Below are positions 1 to 6,852 of a DNA stretch of 12,885 bases, in pieces. The translations under genes were made by a program, and so were the position numbers. Below the pieces are notes generated by a model, which made no database searches, was not told the DNA's origin, and saw nothing but the letters and a program-made list of their open reading frames with translations. The stretch comes from an uncultured Rhodospirillales bacterium (GTDB lineage Bacteria > Pseudomonadota > Alphaproteobacteria > Acetobacterales > Acetobacteraceae): the NCBI GenBank assembly GCA_903844785.1, contig CAIMVB010000338.1, forward strand, positions 1 through 12,885. Reading direction: 5' to 3'. The stretch's first letter is position 1; every line of letters begins with the position of its first letter.

Positions 1-788
1 AGAATATCGCGCATGGGCGCAATGTCGAAGGCCTTATCCTCGGTCAAGCGGCGGATTTCATCGGCGCCGATGGAAGGCAAGCCTGGAATACGCCGCATGA
101 GGCCCACCAGGATATTGAGGAGCCCCAAGGGCAGCGGCAGCACCGGGCGCGCGCCAAGCCCGGCAGCGCGCGCCACCGCGGCCAGAAAATCACGATAAGG
201 CATGGCTTCCGGCCCCGCGATCACCATGGTTGCGGGGCCAGTCCAGGGGTGGCGGGCCGCCGCCAATATGGCGCGCGTGACATCGCTTTGATGAATGGGC
301 TGCACCAAAGCGCGCCCGCCCCCGGGCAAAGGCGCGAAAGGCAGGCGACGCAAAAGCGCGGCCAGGCGCTGGACATTATCTTCGCCCTGCGCGCCATAAA
401 CCATGGTGGGGTGCAGCATGACACCAGCGCGACCGCTGGCAAGCAAGGCAGCCTCCCCCGCGCGGACGCCATCACCATGCGCATCCGCCCAGCGCGAAAA
501 GCGGCGGGTTGAGCCCATCAGCACAAAGCGCGCATCTGCTGGCGCGGCGGCTAAAATATCGGGCGTATAGCGCGCATGGGCGGTGCTGATGATAGTTTCC
601 GCGCCCTGTAGCGCCAGCCGCAGCGCGGCAGGATCGGAAACCTCGGCAATGCGCGGGGTGCCCGGCAAGCCAAGCGCCACCCATTTCGCTGCATCACGCA
701 CCACCGGCACAAAGCGCTCACCTTCAGCCAGCATTGCACGCGCCAGCGCTCGGCCGCTTCGGCCAGTGGCGCCAATCAGAATAATCAA
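1..788 (-). CDS. NAD(P)-binding atypical SDR / NmrA-like protein, 3' part cut by window edge
   Basis: About 262 residues are visible; the C-terminus lies beyond position 1. The N-terminus reads LIILIGATGRSGRALARAML, a Rossmann strand with the GATGxxG dinucleotide-binding loop at about residues 6-12. Further on come FVLMGSTRRFSRW, a Tyr-containing MLHPTMVYGAQGEDN, and IHQSDVTRAIL, the order seen in atypical short-chain dehydrogenases (NmrA, NAD(P)H-binding and NDUFA9-like groups). These act as NAD(P)-dependent oxidoreductases, epimerases or redox-sensing chaperones; the substrate here cannot be read from sequence. I chose the TTG at 788 because it overlaps the upstream dehydratase stop as TTGA. 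The next in-frame ATG lies about 18 codons in and would remove the cofactor loop. No good Shine-Dalgarno is visible, so translation is probably coupled to the upstream gene. The family is fairly sure, the function unknown. Confidence 0.8.
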   Translation of the reverse strand, partial: MIILIGATGRSGRALARAMLAEGERFVPVVRDAAKWVALGLPGTPRIAEVSDPAALRLALQGAETIISTAHARYTPDILAAAPADARFVLMGSTRRFSRWADAHGDGVRAGEAALLASGRAGVMLHPTMVYGAQGEDNVQRLAALLRRLPFAPLPGGGRALVQPIHQSDVTRAILAAARHPWTGPATMVIAGPEAMPYRDFLAAVARAAGLGARPVLPLPLGLLNILVGLMRRIPGLPSIGADEIRRLTEDKAFDIAPMRDI

Positions 789-2482
789 GGTTCGGCGCGC
801 AGGAACGCCAGATCGGCGCCAAGCGGTGCCTGCGTTACCTGATCATAAACCAGCTTGTCCCAGCCGCGCTTGGGCGCCGGGGCGGGCAGCCAGGCGGCGC
901 GGCGGCGGGCCAATTCATCTTCGGCCACCAGCAAATCCAGCTTGCGATCCTTCACCGAAAGCCGGATGCGATCACCCGTTTGCACCAAAGCGAGCGGCCC
1001 ACCCACCGCGGCTTCGGGCGCTATATGCAGCACAATCGTGCCAAAGGCGGTGCCAGACATGCGGCAATCGCTCATGCGCACCATGTCCTTCACGCCAGCG
1101 CGGGCAAGCTTTTTGGGGATCGGCAAATAGCCGGCTTCCGGCATGCCGGAAGGCGAACGCGGCCCAGCATATTTCAGCACCAGAATATCCTGCGCCGTCA
1201 CATCCAAGGCCGGGTCGTCAATGCGGTTCGCCAGATCCTCCAACCCATCAAACACCATGCAACGTGCTTCGGTTTCAAATAGGGCGGGGGTCGCGGCACT
1301 CCGCTTCAAAATCGCGCCTTCGGGGGCCAGTGAACCGAACAAAGCGACCAAGCCACCAACCGGGGAGACAGGTTCGCTGAACGCACGAATGATGCGGCGG
1401 TCCACGAAATGGCTGCCATCGCCAATACGATCCGCGAGGCTCACGCCATCCAGATCAATGGTGGAAAGATCGAGCAGATCGCGCAATTCCCACAGCAGCG
1501 CGCGCATCCCGCCCGCCGCATGGAAATCTTCCATATAGCCTTCGCCGGTCGGCTTCAGATCCACCAGCACCGGCGTTTCTTCCGACAGCGCATCCAGCCG
1601 CTTGAGATCTAGCGAAAGCCCGGCGCGCCCGGCAATGGCGGCCAAATGCACCACCGCATTGGTGGAACCGCCCAAAGCCAGCAGCACGCGCGTGGCATTG
1701 TCCAGATTGCCCTGGGTCATCATCTGGCTTGGGCGGATCGGGTTTTTGATCAGCCGCACGGCCTGGGCGCCGGCTTCTTCCGCAATGCGAAGCCTATCCG
1801 CATGCACGGCGGGCGCACTCGCCCCGGCAAGCGGCATGAAGCCAAGGGTCGCGGCGATGCAGGCCATGGTGGAAGCCGTGCCCATCACGCCGCATGTGCC
1901 GGCGGTGGTGGCAAGCTTGCCTTCCAATTCGCCGATCCGCTCCGCACTCACTTCCCCGGCCCGGTAGCGCGCCCAATAGCGGCGGCAATCGGTGCAAGCA
2001 GACAGCCTTTCGCCTTCAAAGGCTTGCGCCAGCATCGGCCCCGTGACGAGCATGACGGCGGGGATATCGGCGGAAATCGCGGCCATAAGCTGCGCCGGCA
2101 CGGTCTTGTCGCAGCCGCCCACCAGCACCGCCGCATCCATGGGCTGGGCGGAGAGCATGGCTTCCGTATCCAGCGCCATCAGGTTCCGATAATGCATGGA
2201 ACAGGGGCTGAGCGAGGGTTCACACAGGCTGACCGTCGGGAAGCCCAACGGCAAAGCGCCTTCGGAAAGCACGCCGCGGCGCACGGCTTCAATCAGTTCC
2301 GGCACGGTGCGGTGGCAGTTATTGTAATCGCTTGCCGTATCGGCGATGCCGACCACGGGCTTATCCAGCATACGCTGCGAATAGCCCATGGATTTGGCGA
2401 AGGACCGCCGGAGATACAGCGCGAAATCGCGATCCCCGTAATTGGAGGTATTGCGGCCAAGGCCATGGGGTTTGTCGCTCAT
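785..2482 (-). CDS. IlvD/Edd-family sugar-acid (aldonate) dehydratase, [2Fe-2S] type
   Basis: The protein has 565 residues from the ATG at 2482. A TTG 12 codons upstream is also open, but MSDKPHGLGRNTS is the better start. Landmarks are C56 in YNNCHRT, C124 with K126 in GGCDKTVPA, C197 in TAGTCGVMGTASTM, and S476 in SDCRMSGTAFGT. From memory, these align with the three cluster cysteines (59, 127, 200), the Mg-binding carbamylated Lys and the catalytic Ser of Rhizobium leguminosarum L-arabinonate dehydratase, with a nearly constant offset. The C-terminal GADLAFLRAEP also resembles that enzyme. The family dehydrates sugar acids such as arabinonate, xylonate or gluconate to 2-keto-3-deoxy acids; branched-chain IlvD is a less likely role. 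It is cytosolic, transcribed divergently from rplM, and its stop overlaps the downstream SDR gene. The family is sure; the substrate is not. Confidence 0.9.
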   Translation of the reverse strand: MSDKPHGLGRNTSNYGDRDFALYLRRSFAKSMGYSQRMLDKPVVGIADTASDYNNCHRTVPELIEAVRRGVLSEGALPLGFPTVSLCEPSLSPCSMHYRNLMALDTEAMLSAQPMDAAVLVGGCDKTVPAQLMAAISADIPAVMLVTGPMLAQAFEGERLSACTDCRRYWARYRAGEVSAERIGELEGKLATTAGTCGVMGTASTMACIAATLGFMPLAGASAPAVHADRLRIAEEAGAQAVRLIKNPIRPSQMMTQGNLDNATRVLLALGGSTNAVVHLAAIAGRAGLSLDLKRLDALSEETPVLVDLKPTGEGYMEDFHAAGGMRALLWELRDLLDLSTIDLDGVSLADRIGDGSHFVDRRIIRAFSEPVSPVGGLVALFGSLAPEGAILKRSAATPALFETEARCMVFDGLEDLANRIDDPALDVTAQDILVLKYAGPRSPSGMPEAGYLPIPKKLARAGVKDMVRMSDCRMSGTAFGTIVLHIAPEAAVGGPLALVQTGDRIRLSVKDRKLDLLVAEDELARRRAAWLPAPAPKRGWDKLVYDQVTQAPLGADLAFLRAEP

Positions 2483-2523
2483 GGGGCGGGTCTTCCAAGG
2501 GGTTGCTTTGGGATGCAAATAAG

Positions 2524-2550
2524 CACCCTAGCGCGCTGCTGGGTAGGGTG
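2524..2550. repeat. 7-bp inverted repeat upstream of the dehydratase gene
   Basis: CACCCTA (2524-2530) and TAGGGTG (2544-2550) are perfect inverted copies separated by 13 bases. They lie 42-68 bases before the dehydratase ATG, within its likely leader or promoter. This could be a regulator operator. In the minus-strand RNA it could also form a hairpin followed by CTTATTT, which resembles a weak attenuator. A smaller inverted pair, GGTA (2563-2566) and TACC (2573-2576), lies just beyond. What binds is unknown. Confidence 0.4.
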
Positions 2551-2600
2551 GCTAAGGTTTGCGGTAACCTGATACCACATACAAAAACGTCGCTTTTCGC

Positions 2601-2629
2601 TTGACTTTTCTGGCCCTGGCCCGGATAAG
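2601..2629 (+). promoter_or_regulatory. Probable sigma-70-type promoter for rplM-rpsI
   Basis: TTGACT at 2601-2606 matches the -35 consensus at five of six bases. It is followed after 17 bases by GATAAG at 2624-2629, a four-of-six match to TATAAT. Transcription would begin around 2636, giving a leader of roughly 30 bases before the rplM ATG. The orientation suits the ribosomal-protein operon. The short leader contains GGAA at 2656-2659 as a modest ribosome site, and no obvious hairpin for autoregulation by L13. Confidence 0.6.
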
Positions 2630-2664
2630 CCCGCTTCCTTTCCATAGGTTTATTCGGAACCACC

Positions 2665-3150
2665 ATGATCGCCACACAAACCCGCTCGCTGAAGCCGGCG
2701 GAGGTGAAGAAGAACTGGGTGTTGATTGATGCGGATGGGCTCGTGCTCGGCCGTCTCGCCACCCTGGTCGCCAATCGCCTTCGCGGCAAGCACAAGCCGC
2801 AATTCACCCCGCATGTTGATTGTGGTGACCATGTTGTCATCATCAATGCGAACAAGGTGCGCGTCACCGGCGCCAAGGCGGAACAGAGCGTGTTCTATTG
2901 GCACACGGGTTATCCGGGCGGCATCAAGGGCCGCACCATCCGTGAACGCATGGAAGGCCGCTTCCCTGAACGCGTTATCGAAAAGGCGGTTGAGCGCATG
3001 ATCACCCGGGGCCCGCTGGGCCGGGCGCAGATGCGCAACCTGCATGTCTATGCCGGGGCGGAACACCCCCATGCCGGCCAGCAGCCTGCTGCCCTGGATG
3101 TGGCGGCGCTGAACCGTAAGAATTCCCTCGCAGTGAAGAAGGCGGGCTGA
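2665..3150 (+). CDS. rplM: 50S ribosomal protein L13
   Basis: The protein has 161 residues, close to the usual alphaproteobacterial length of about 155. It carries the L13 core: [19 protein letters not shown] near the N-terminus, then [27 protein letters not shown] and the C-terminal signature region [20 protein letters not shown] ending in HAGQQP. L13 is an early-assembly protein of the large subunit that binds 23S rRNA. The ATG at 2665 has GGAA five bases upstream and lies about 35 bases after a good promoter. It is the first gene of the conserved rplM-rpsI pair; rpsI starts four bases after its TGA. Nothing is odd about it. Confidence 0.98.
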   Translation: MIATQTRSLKPAEVKKNWVLIDADGLVLGRLATLVANRLRGKHKPQFTPHVDCGDHVVIINANKVRVTGAKAEQSVFYWHTGYPGGIKGRTIRERMEGRFPERVIEKAVERMITRGPLGRAQMRNLHVYAGAEHPHAGQQPAALDVAALNRKNSLAVKKAG

Positions 3151-3154
3151 GGCT

Positions 3155-3646
3155 ATGAGCGGCGAAACCAAGACCCTCGCGGACCTCAAGGAAATTGTGG
3201 CCGGCACCCCCGCCGCCACGGCGGAAGCGGCGATCAAGCGGGAACCGAAGCGCGATGCGCAGGGCCGTTCCTATGCCACTGGTCGGCGTAAGGACGCGGT
3301 CGCCCGCGTCTGGATCAAGCCCGGCAAGGGCCAGATCACCATCAATGACAATCCGGCGGCGAAGTATTTCGCGCGCCCGGTGCTGCGCATGCTGATCACC
3401 CAGCCCTTCCTGGTCGCGGATCGCTATCAGCAATTCGATGTCATCTGCACAGTTGTGGGCGGCGGTTTGTCCGGCCAGGCTGGCGCAGTGCGTCATGGCA
3501 TTAGCCGCGCGCTCTGCAACTTTGAGCCCGATTTGCGCTCCATCCTGAAAAAGGCCGGCTTCCTGACGCGCGATCCGCGCGTAGTGGAACGCAAGAAGTA
3601 CGGGCGCCCGAAGGCACGACGTTCCTTCCAGTTCTCCAAGCGCTGA
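3155..3646 (+). CDS. rpsI: 30S ribosomal protein S9
   Basis: The protein has 163 residues, including a non-conserved N-terminal extension of about 40 residues common in alphaproteobacterial S9. The core begins at [20 protein letters not shown], followed by [19 protein letters not shown] (the S9 signature) and [20 protein letters not shown]. The basic tail SFQFSKR ends in the Lys-Arg that in S9 reaches the P-site tRNA. It is co-transcribed with rplM; the ATG is preceded by GAGG in the short intergenic spacer. A hairpin terminator region follows at once. Confidence 0.98.
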   Translation: MSGETKTLADLKEIVAGTPAATAEAAIKREPKRDAQGRSYATGRRKDAVARVWIKPGKGQITINDNPAAKYFARPVLRMLITQPFLVADRYQQFDVICTVVGGGLSGQAGAVRHGISRALCNFEPDLRSILKKAGFLTRDPRVVERKKYGRPKARRSFQFSKR

Positions 3647-3653
3647 CGCCAGC

Positions 3654-3691
3654 GGACCGGCGTCGCGCGCCGGTCCCATACTGGGATTTTT
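3654..3691 (+). terminator. Hairpin terminator after rpsI (first element)
   Basis: Eight bases after the rpsI stop, GGACCGGCG (3654-3662) pairs perfectly with CGCCGGTCC (3668-3676) around a 5-base loop. A run of five T lies at 3687-3691. The T run sits 10 bases beyond the stem. An alternative short stem, TCCCA (3674-3678) with TGGGA (3682-3686), ends right at the T run but shares bases with the long stem. The two cannot form at once. The overall role as an operon end is likely. Confidence 0.7.
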
Positions 3692-3696
3692 ATCAG

Positions 3697-3722
3697 GGGG
3701 CGGGTCCGCAAGGGTCCGCCCC
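3697..3722. terminator. Strong second hairpin with GCAA tetraloop between rpsI and argC
   Basis: Bases 3697-3707 pair with 3712-3722 through 11 pairs (two of them G-U) around the loop GCAA, a stable GNRA tetraloop. Downstream comes TCTTGCATTTCTG, which is T-rich but has no clean U tract. It may act as a back-up terminator or as a 3'-end stabiliser of the rplM-rpsI message. It also separates argC from the ribosomal operon. Confidence 0.6.
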
Positions 3723-3775
3723 TCTTGCATTTCTGAACCATTCGCGCCGCTATGTCGCGGCAAGGAGAGCGTATC

Positions 3776-4726
3776 ATGGCCAAGACGCCCAAACTCTTCA
3801 TTGATGGCGAAGCCGGCACCACCGGCCTGCAAATCCGCGACCGGATTGCGGCTAATCCGCATGTGGCGCTGTGTTCCATTGCCCCAGAACGCCGCAAGGA
3901 TGCCGGCGCGCGGCGGGAAATGATGGAAGAAGTGGATCTGGTGATCCTGTGCCTGCCCGATGATGCGGCGAAGGAAAGTGCGGCACTCGCCGCTTCGCTT
4001 GGTGCGCAGGCGCCGAAGCTTCTGGATGCGTCAACCGCGCATCGGGTTGATCCCGATTGGGTTTACGGCCTGGCCGAACTTGCACCTGATCAGGCTGCTG
4101 CCATCGCCGCGGCATCGCGTGTTTCCAATCCCGGCTGCTACCCAACCGGCGCCATTCTGATGCTGCGCCCCTTGATTGATGCCGGGATTATGGCGCCTGA
4201 TTTCCCTGTGACGGTGAATGCTGTGTCGGGCTATTCCGGCGGCGGTAAATCAATGATTGCCGCTTACGAAGCGCGGACCGCGCCGGATTTTGAACTCTAC
4301 GGCCTGGCACTGGAACATAAGCATGTCGCGGAGATGCAGAAATATACCGGCCTGACACGCCGGCCTATTTTTGTACCTTCAGTCGCGGATTACGCGCAGG
4401 GCATGATTGATTCCATCCCGCTGCATTTGGATTTGCTGAAGGGTGGCGTGACGCCCGCTGATTTGGAAGCGGTGCTGGTCAAGCGCTACGCCGGCAGCGA
4501 TGTGGTGCGTGTGGTGACGGCGGAAACCCATGGCAAGCTGGAACCCCAGGCGCTGAATGGGACCAATGGCCTCGAAATCCGTGTTTATGGCAATGAAAAG
4601 CGCGGCCAGGCGGTGCTGGTGGCGCGTTACGACAATTTGGGCAAAGGCGCTTCCGGCGCGGCAGTACAGAATCTTGGCCTGATGCTGGGTATTCCTGTTT
4701 CCGCTGATCTACCGAAAGCGGCGTAG
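3776..4726 (+). CDS. argC: N-acetyl-gamma-glutamyl-phosphate reductase, type 2
   Basis: The protein has 316 residues from the ATG at 3776, fitting the short type 2 ArgC class (about 310-320). It catalyses NADPH-dependent reduction of N-acetylglutamyl phosphate to the semialdehyde in arginine synthesis, in the cytosol. The N-terminal [16 protein letters not shown] is the nucleotide-binding loop. C121 in [10 protein letters not shown] is the catalytic thiol. [15 protein letters not shown] and [10 protein letters not shown] complete the active-site region. An ATG at 3752 is in frame, but AAGGAGAG at 3762-3769 lies at the right distance from 3776 and inside the longer version, so 3776 is preferred. 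It follows rplM-rpsI, a familiar alphaproteobacterial order. I see no convincing promoter in the short gap after the terminators. Confidence 0.95.
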   Translation: MAKTPKLFIDGEAGTTGLQIRDRIAANPHVALCSIAPERRKDAGARREMMEEVDLVILCLPDDAAKESAALAASLGAQAPKLLDASTAHRVDPDWVYGLAELAPDQAAAIAAASRVSNPGCYPTGAILMLRPLIDAGIMAPDFPVTVNAVSGYSGGGKSMIAAYEARTAPDFELYGLALEHKHVAEMQKYTGLTRRPIFVPSVADYAQGMIDSIPLHLDLLKGGVTPADLEAVLVKRYAGSDVVRVVTAETHGKLEPQALNGTNGLEIRVYGNEKRGQAVLVARYDNLGKGASGAAVQNLGLMLGIPVSADLPKAA

Positions 4727-4738
4727 GAGGTTACCGAT

Positions 4739-5290
4739 ATGGACATGCAACACCCAAGCAATCGCGGCCCTTTGTATATTTTTGAGGGCATTTGGCCGAT
4801 GGTGCATGAAAGCGCCTTCATTGCACCGACGGCCGCCGTGATCGGCAATGTTACGATCGGTGAGCAATCGAATATCTGGTATCATTGCGTGCTGCGCGGT
4901 GATTCCAATTTCATCACCATCGGCAAGCGCGTGAATATCCAAGATGGCACCATTGTGCATGTGAATGCGGGGAAGGAGCCCACCATCATCGGTGATGATG
5001 TGACCGTGGGCCATGCCGCCATTGTGCATGCCTGCACGCTGATGAACCGCGCCTTTGTCGGCATGGGCGCGACCGTGCTGGATGGCGCGGTGATCGAAGA
5101 AGGCGGCGTGATTGCCGCCGGTTCCGTGCTGCCACCCGGCAAGCGCATCGGCACCATGGAGCTTTGGATGGGTAACCCCGCCAAGCTGGTCCGCGTACTG
5201 ACCGAAGAACAACGCGCGGGCTTTGACCGCACCGCGAAGAATTACGTGCAGCTTTCCGGGCGGCACAAACTCTCGCTCGCCGGGGGCTGA
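4739..5290 (+). CDS. Gamma-class carbonic-anhydrase-like hexapeptide-repeat protein
   Basis: The 183-residue protein has left-handed beta-helix (hexapeptide) repeats over about residues 27-140, for example AAVIGN, VTIGEQ, TIIGDD and AVIEEG. The three histidines expected as metal ligands in Cam/CaiE/YrdA-type trimers are H74 (IVHVN), H92 and H97 (GHAAIVHACTL), with the typical five-residue spacing of the last pair. R53/D55 (LRGDSN) and Q68 (NIQDG) are also family positions. Such proteins reversibly hydrate CO2 or are related proteins of unknown activity; many bacterial members show little measured activity. The AGGAGG at 4725-4730 shares bases with the argC stop, so it is probably coupled to argC. 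A later ATG at 4799 could also start the conserved core, but it has no comparable ribosome site. Confidence 0.9.
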   Translation: MDMQHPSNRGPLYIFEGIWPMVHESAFIAPTAAVIGNVTIGEQSNIWYHCVLRGDSNFITIGKRVNIQDGTIVHVNAGKEPTIIGDDVTVGHAAIVHACTLMNRAFVGMGATVLDGAVIEEGGVIAAGSVLPPGKRIGTMELWMGNPAKLVRVLTEEQRAGFDRTAKNYVQLSGRHKLSLAGG

Positions 5291-5318
5291 CGATCCGGTA
5301 TTTTTGTTCATAATGAAC
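5287..5318 (+). promoter_or_regulatory. Possible promoter with palindromic operator before the acyl-CoA synthetase
   Basis: In the 53-base gap there is CTGACG (5287-5292), 16 bases, then CATAAT (5309-5314), four-of-six and five-of-six matches to -35 and -10 consensus. A palindrome GTTCATAATGAAC (5306-5318, 5-bp arms) covers the -10. Together this looks like a repressible promoter for the synthetase-reductase pair. The -35 overlaps the last codons of the preceding gene. No experimental support; the arms are short. Confidence 0.35.
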
Positions 5319-5343
5319 CTCCGGAAAGTCCAAGGAGGTCAGC

Positions 5344-6852
5344 GTGAACCCAACCCTGAATGCCCTTTTGGCAAGCGGCGCCGCGGCCGCGCCAGCCATC
5401 CGCGCCCCAGGCCGCCCGGCGCTTTCCTATGCCGGGCTGCGTGACCTTACCGCCGCCACCATCGCGCGGCTGAACGCGATTGGCATTGGCCGCAATGATC
5501 GTGTCGCGATCGTGCTGCCCAATGGCCCGGAAATGGCGGCTGCCTTCATCGCGATTGGCGCCGGCGCCACCACAGCGCCGCTCAACCCTGCTTATCGCGC
5601 GGATGAATTCAACTTTTATCTGACCGATCTGAAGGCCAAGGCGCTGGTGGTGCAAAAGGGTGTGGCCACCGAAGCACGTGATGTTGCGGCAAAGCTGGGT
5701 GTGACCGTGCTGGAATTGGTGCCCGGAGAACACGCGGGCAGCTTCACCTTGGAGGGCGGCAGCCCTGCAAAAGCAGCGCAGCCCGGTGCGGCTGAGGCTG
5801 GCGATATTGCTTTGGTGCTGCACACATCAGGCACCACGGCGCGGCCCAAGATTGTGCCTTTGTCTCAGGCGAATATCTGCGCCTCCGCCCGGCATATTGG
5901 CGCGACGCTGGCGCTTTCACCCGCCGATGCCTGCCTTAACATCATGCCTTTGTTTCACATTCATGGGCTGATCGCTGCGGTGCTTTCCTCACTCGGCGCA
6001 GGCGGCGCGGTGATTTGTACGCCGGGCTTTGATGCTTTGCGCTTCTTCCGCCTGTTGGATGAGGAAAGGCCAAGCTGGTACACGGCGGTGCCCACCATGC
6101 ACCAAACCATCCTGACGCGTGCGGACCGCAATGCGGAGATCATTGCGCGCGCGAAGTTGCGCTTCATCCGTTCGTCCTCGGCATCGCTCCCCGGGCCAGT
6201 GATGGAACAATTGGAGGCTGTGTTTGGCTGCCCGCTGGTCGAAAGCTACGGCATGACGGAAGCCTCGCACCAAATGGCATCCAACCCGCTGGCCGGGCCG
6301 CGCAAGCCTGGCTCGGTCGGCCAAGCTGCCGGGCCTGAAGTGGCGATCATGGATGATGATGGCACCATCCTGCCGCAGGGCGAGATTGGCGAAGTGGTGA
6401 TCCGCGGCCCCAATGTGACCGCGGGTTATGAAGCCAACCCCGAAGCCAATGCCAAGGCCTTCACGCATGGCTGGTTCCGCACCGGTGATCAGGGCGCCTT
6501 TGATGCGGAAGGCTTTCTGACCCTCACGGGTCGCTTGAAGGAATTGATCAATCGCGGTGGTGAGAAAGTGAGCCCCTTGGAAGTGGATGGCGTGCTTTCC
6601 GCCCATCCCGCCGTGGCGCAGGCGCTGACTTTCGCCATGCCGCATGCGAAGTTGGGTGAGGAAGTCGCCGCTGCCGTGGTGCTGCGCGAAGGGGCGGCCT
6701 GCACGGAACGCGAATTGCGTGATTTCGCCGCGCAGCAACTCGCGGATTTCAAGGTGCCGCGCAAGGTGGTGTTCCTGCCGGAAATTCCAAAGGGTGCCAC
6801 TGGCAAGCTGATGCGTATTGGGCTTGCGGAAAAGCTTGGACTGACGGGTTGA
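5344..6852 (+). CDS. AMP-forming acyl-CoA synthetase, oxalyl-CoA synthetase (Pcs60/AAE3)-like
   Basis: The protein has 502 residues and starts at GTG with AAGGAGG (5332-5338) five bases upstream. The ANL-superfamily motifs are in order: phosphate loop LHTSGTTARPKIV (159-171), A5 SYGMTEASH (301-309), A7 GWFRTGD (375-381), hinge GRLKELINRGGEKVSP (395-410) and catalytic K488 in GATGKL. It activates a carboxylate with ATP to an acyl-adenylate and then forms a CoA thioester. MPLFHIHGL, WYTAVPTMHQ, TEASHQMASNPL and KPGSVGQ closely recall plant AAE3 and yeast Pcs60, which act on oxalate. Ala at position 166 replaces the usual Gly of TSGTTG; AAE3 has Ser there. Substrate is therefore plausibly oxalate or another short acid, but unproven. 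It is coupled to the reductase gene downstream. Confidence 0.9.
   Translation: MNPTLNALLASGAAAAPAIRAPGRPALSYAGLRDLTAATIARLNAIGIGRNDRVAIVLPNGPEMAAAFIAIGAGATTAPLNPAYRADEFNFYLTDLKAKALVVQKGVATEARDVAAKLGVTVLELVPGEHAGSFTLEGGSPAKAAQPGAAEAGDIALVLHTSGTTARPKIVPLSQANICASARHIGATLALSPADACLNIMPLFHIHGLIAAVLSSLGAGGAVICTPGFDALRFFRLLDEERPSWYTAVPTMHQTILTRADRNAEIIARAKLRFIRSSSASLPGPVMEQLEAVFGCPLVESYGMTEASHQMASNPLAGPRKPGSVGQAAGPEVAIMDDDGTILPQGEIGEVVIRGPNVTAGYEANPEANAKAFTHGWFRTGDQGAFDAEGFLTLTGRLKELINRGGEKVSPLEVDGVLSAHPAVAQALTFAMPHAKLGEEVAAAVVLREGAACTERELRDFAAQQLADFKVPRKVVFLPEIPKGATGKLMRIGLAEKLGLTG

Noticed and set aside
583..1380. A 265-codon plus-strand frame over the SDR and dehydratase ends
   Set aside because: Composition is Pro/Arg/Ser-rich shadow coding; the minus-strand readings give coherent families.
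1646..2572. A 308-codon open frame on the plus strand opposite the dehydratase gene
   Set aside because: It is antisense to a clearly conserved enzyme. Its product is His/Arg/Gly-rich with no domain pattern, as expected from the third-position GC bias of the real gene.
3752..3775. Earlier ATG for argC
   Set aside because: The strong AAGGAGAG lies within this longer version and is placed properly for the ATG at 3776.
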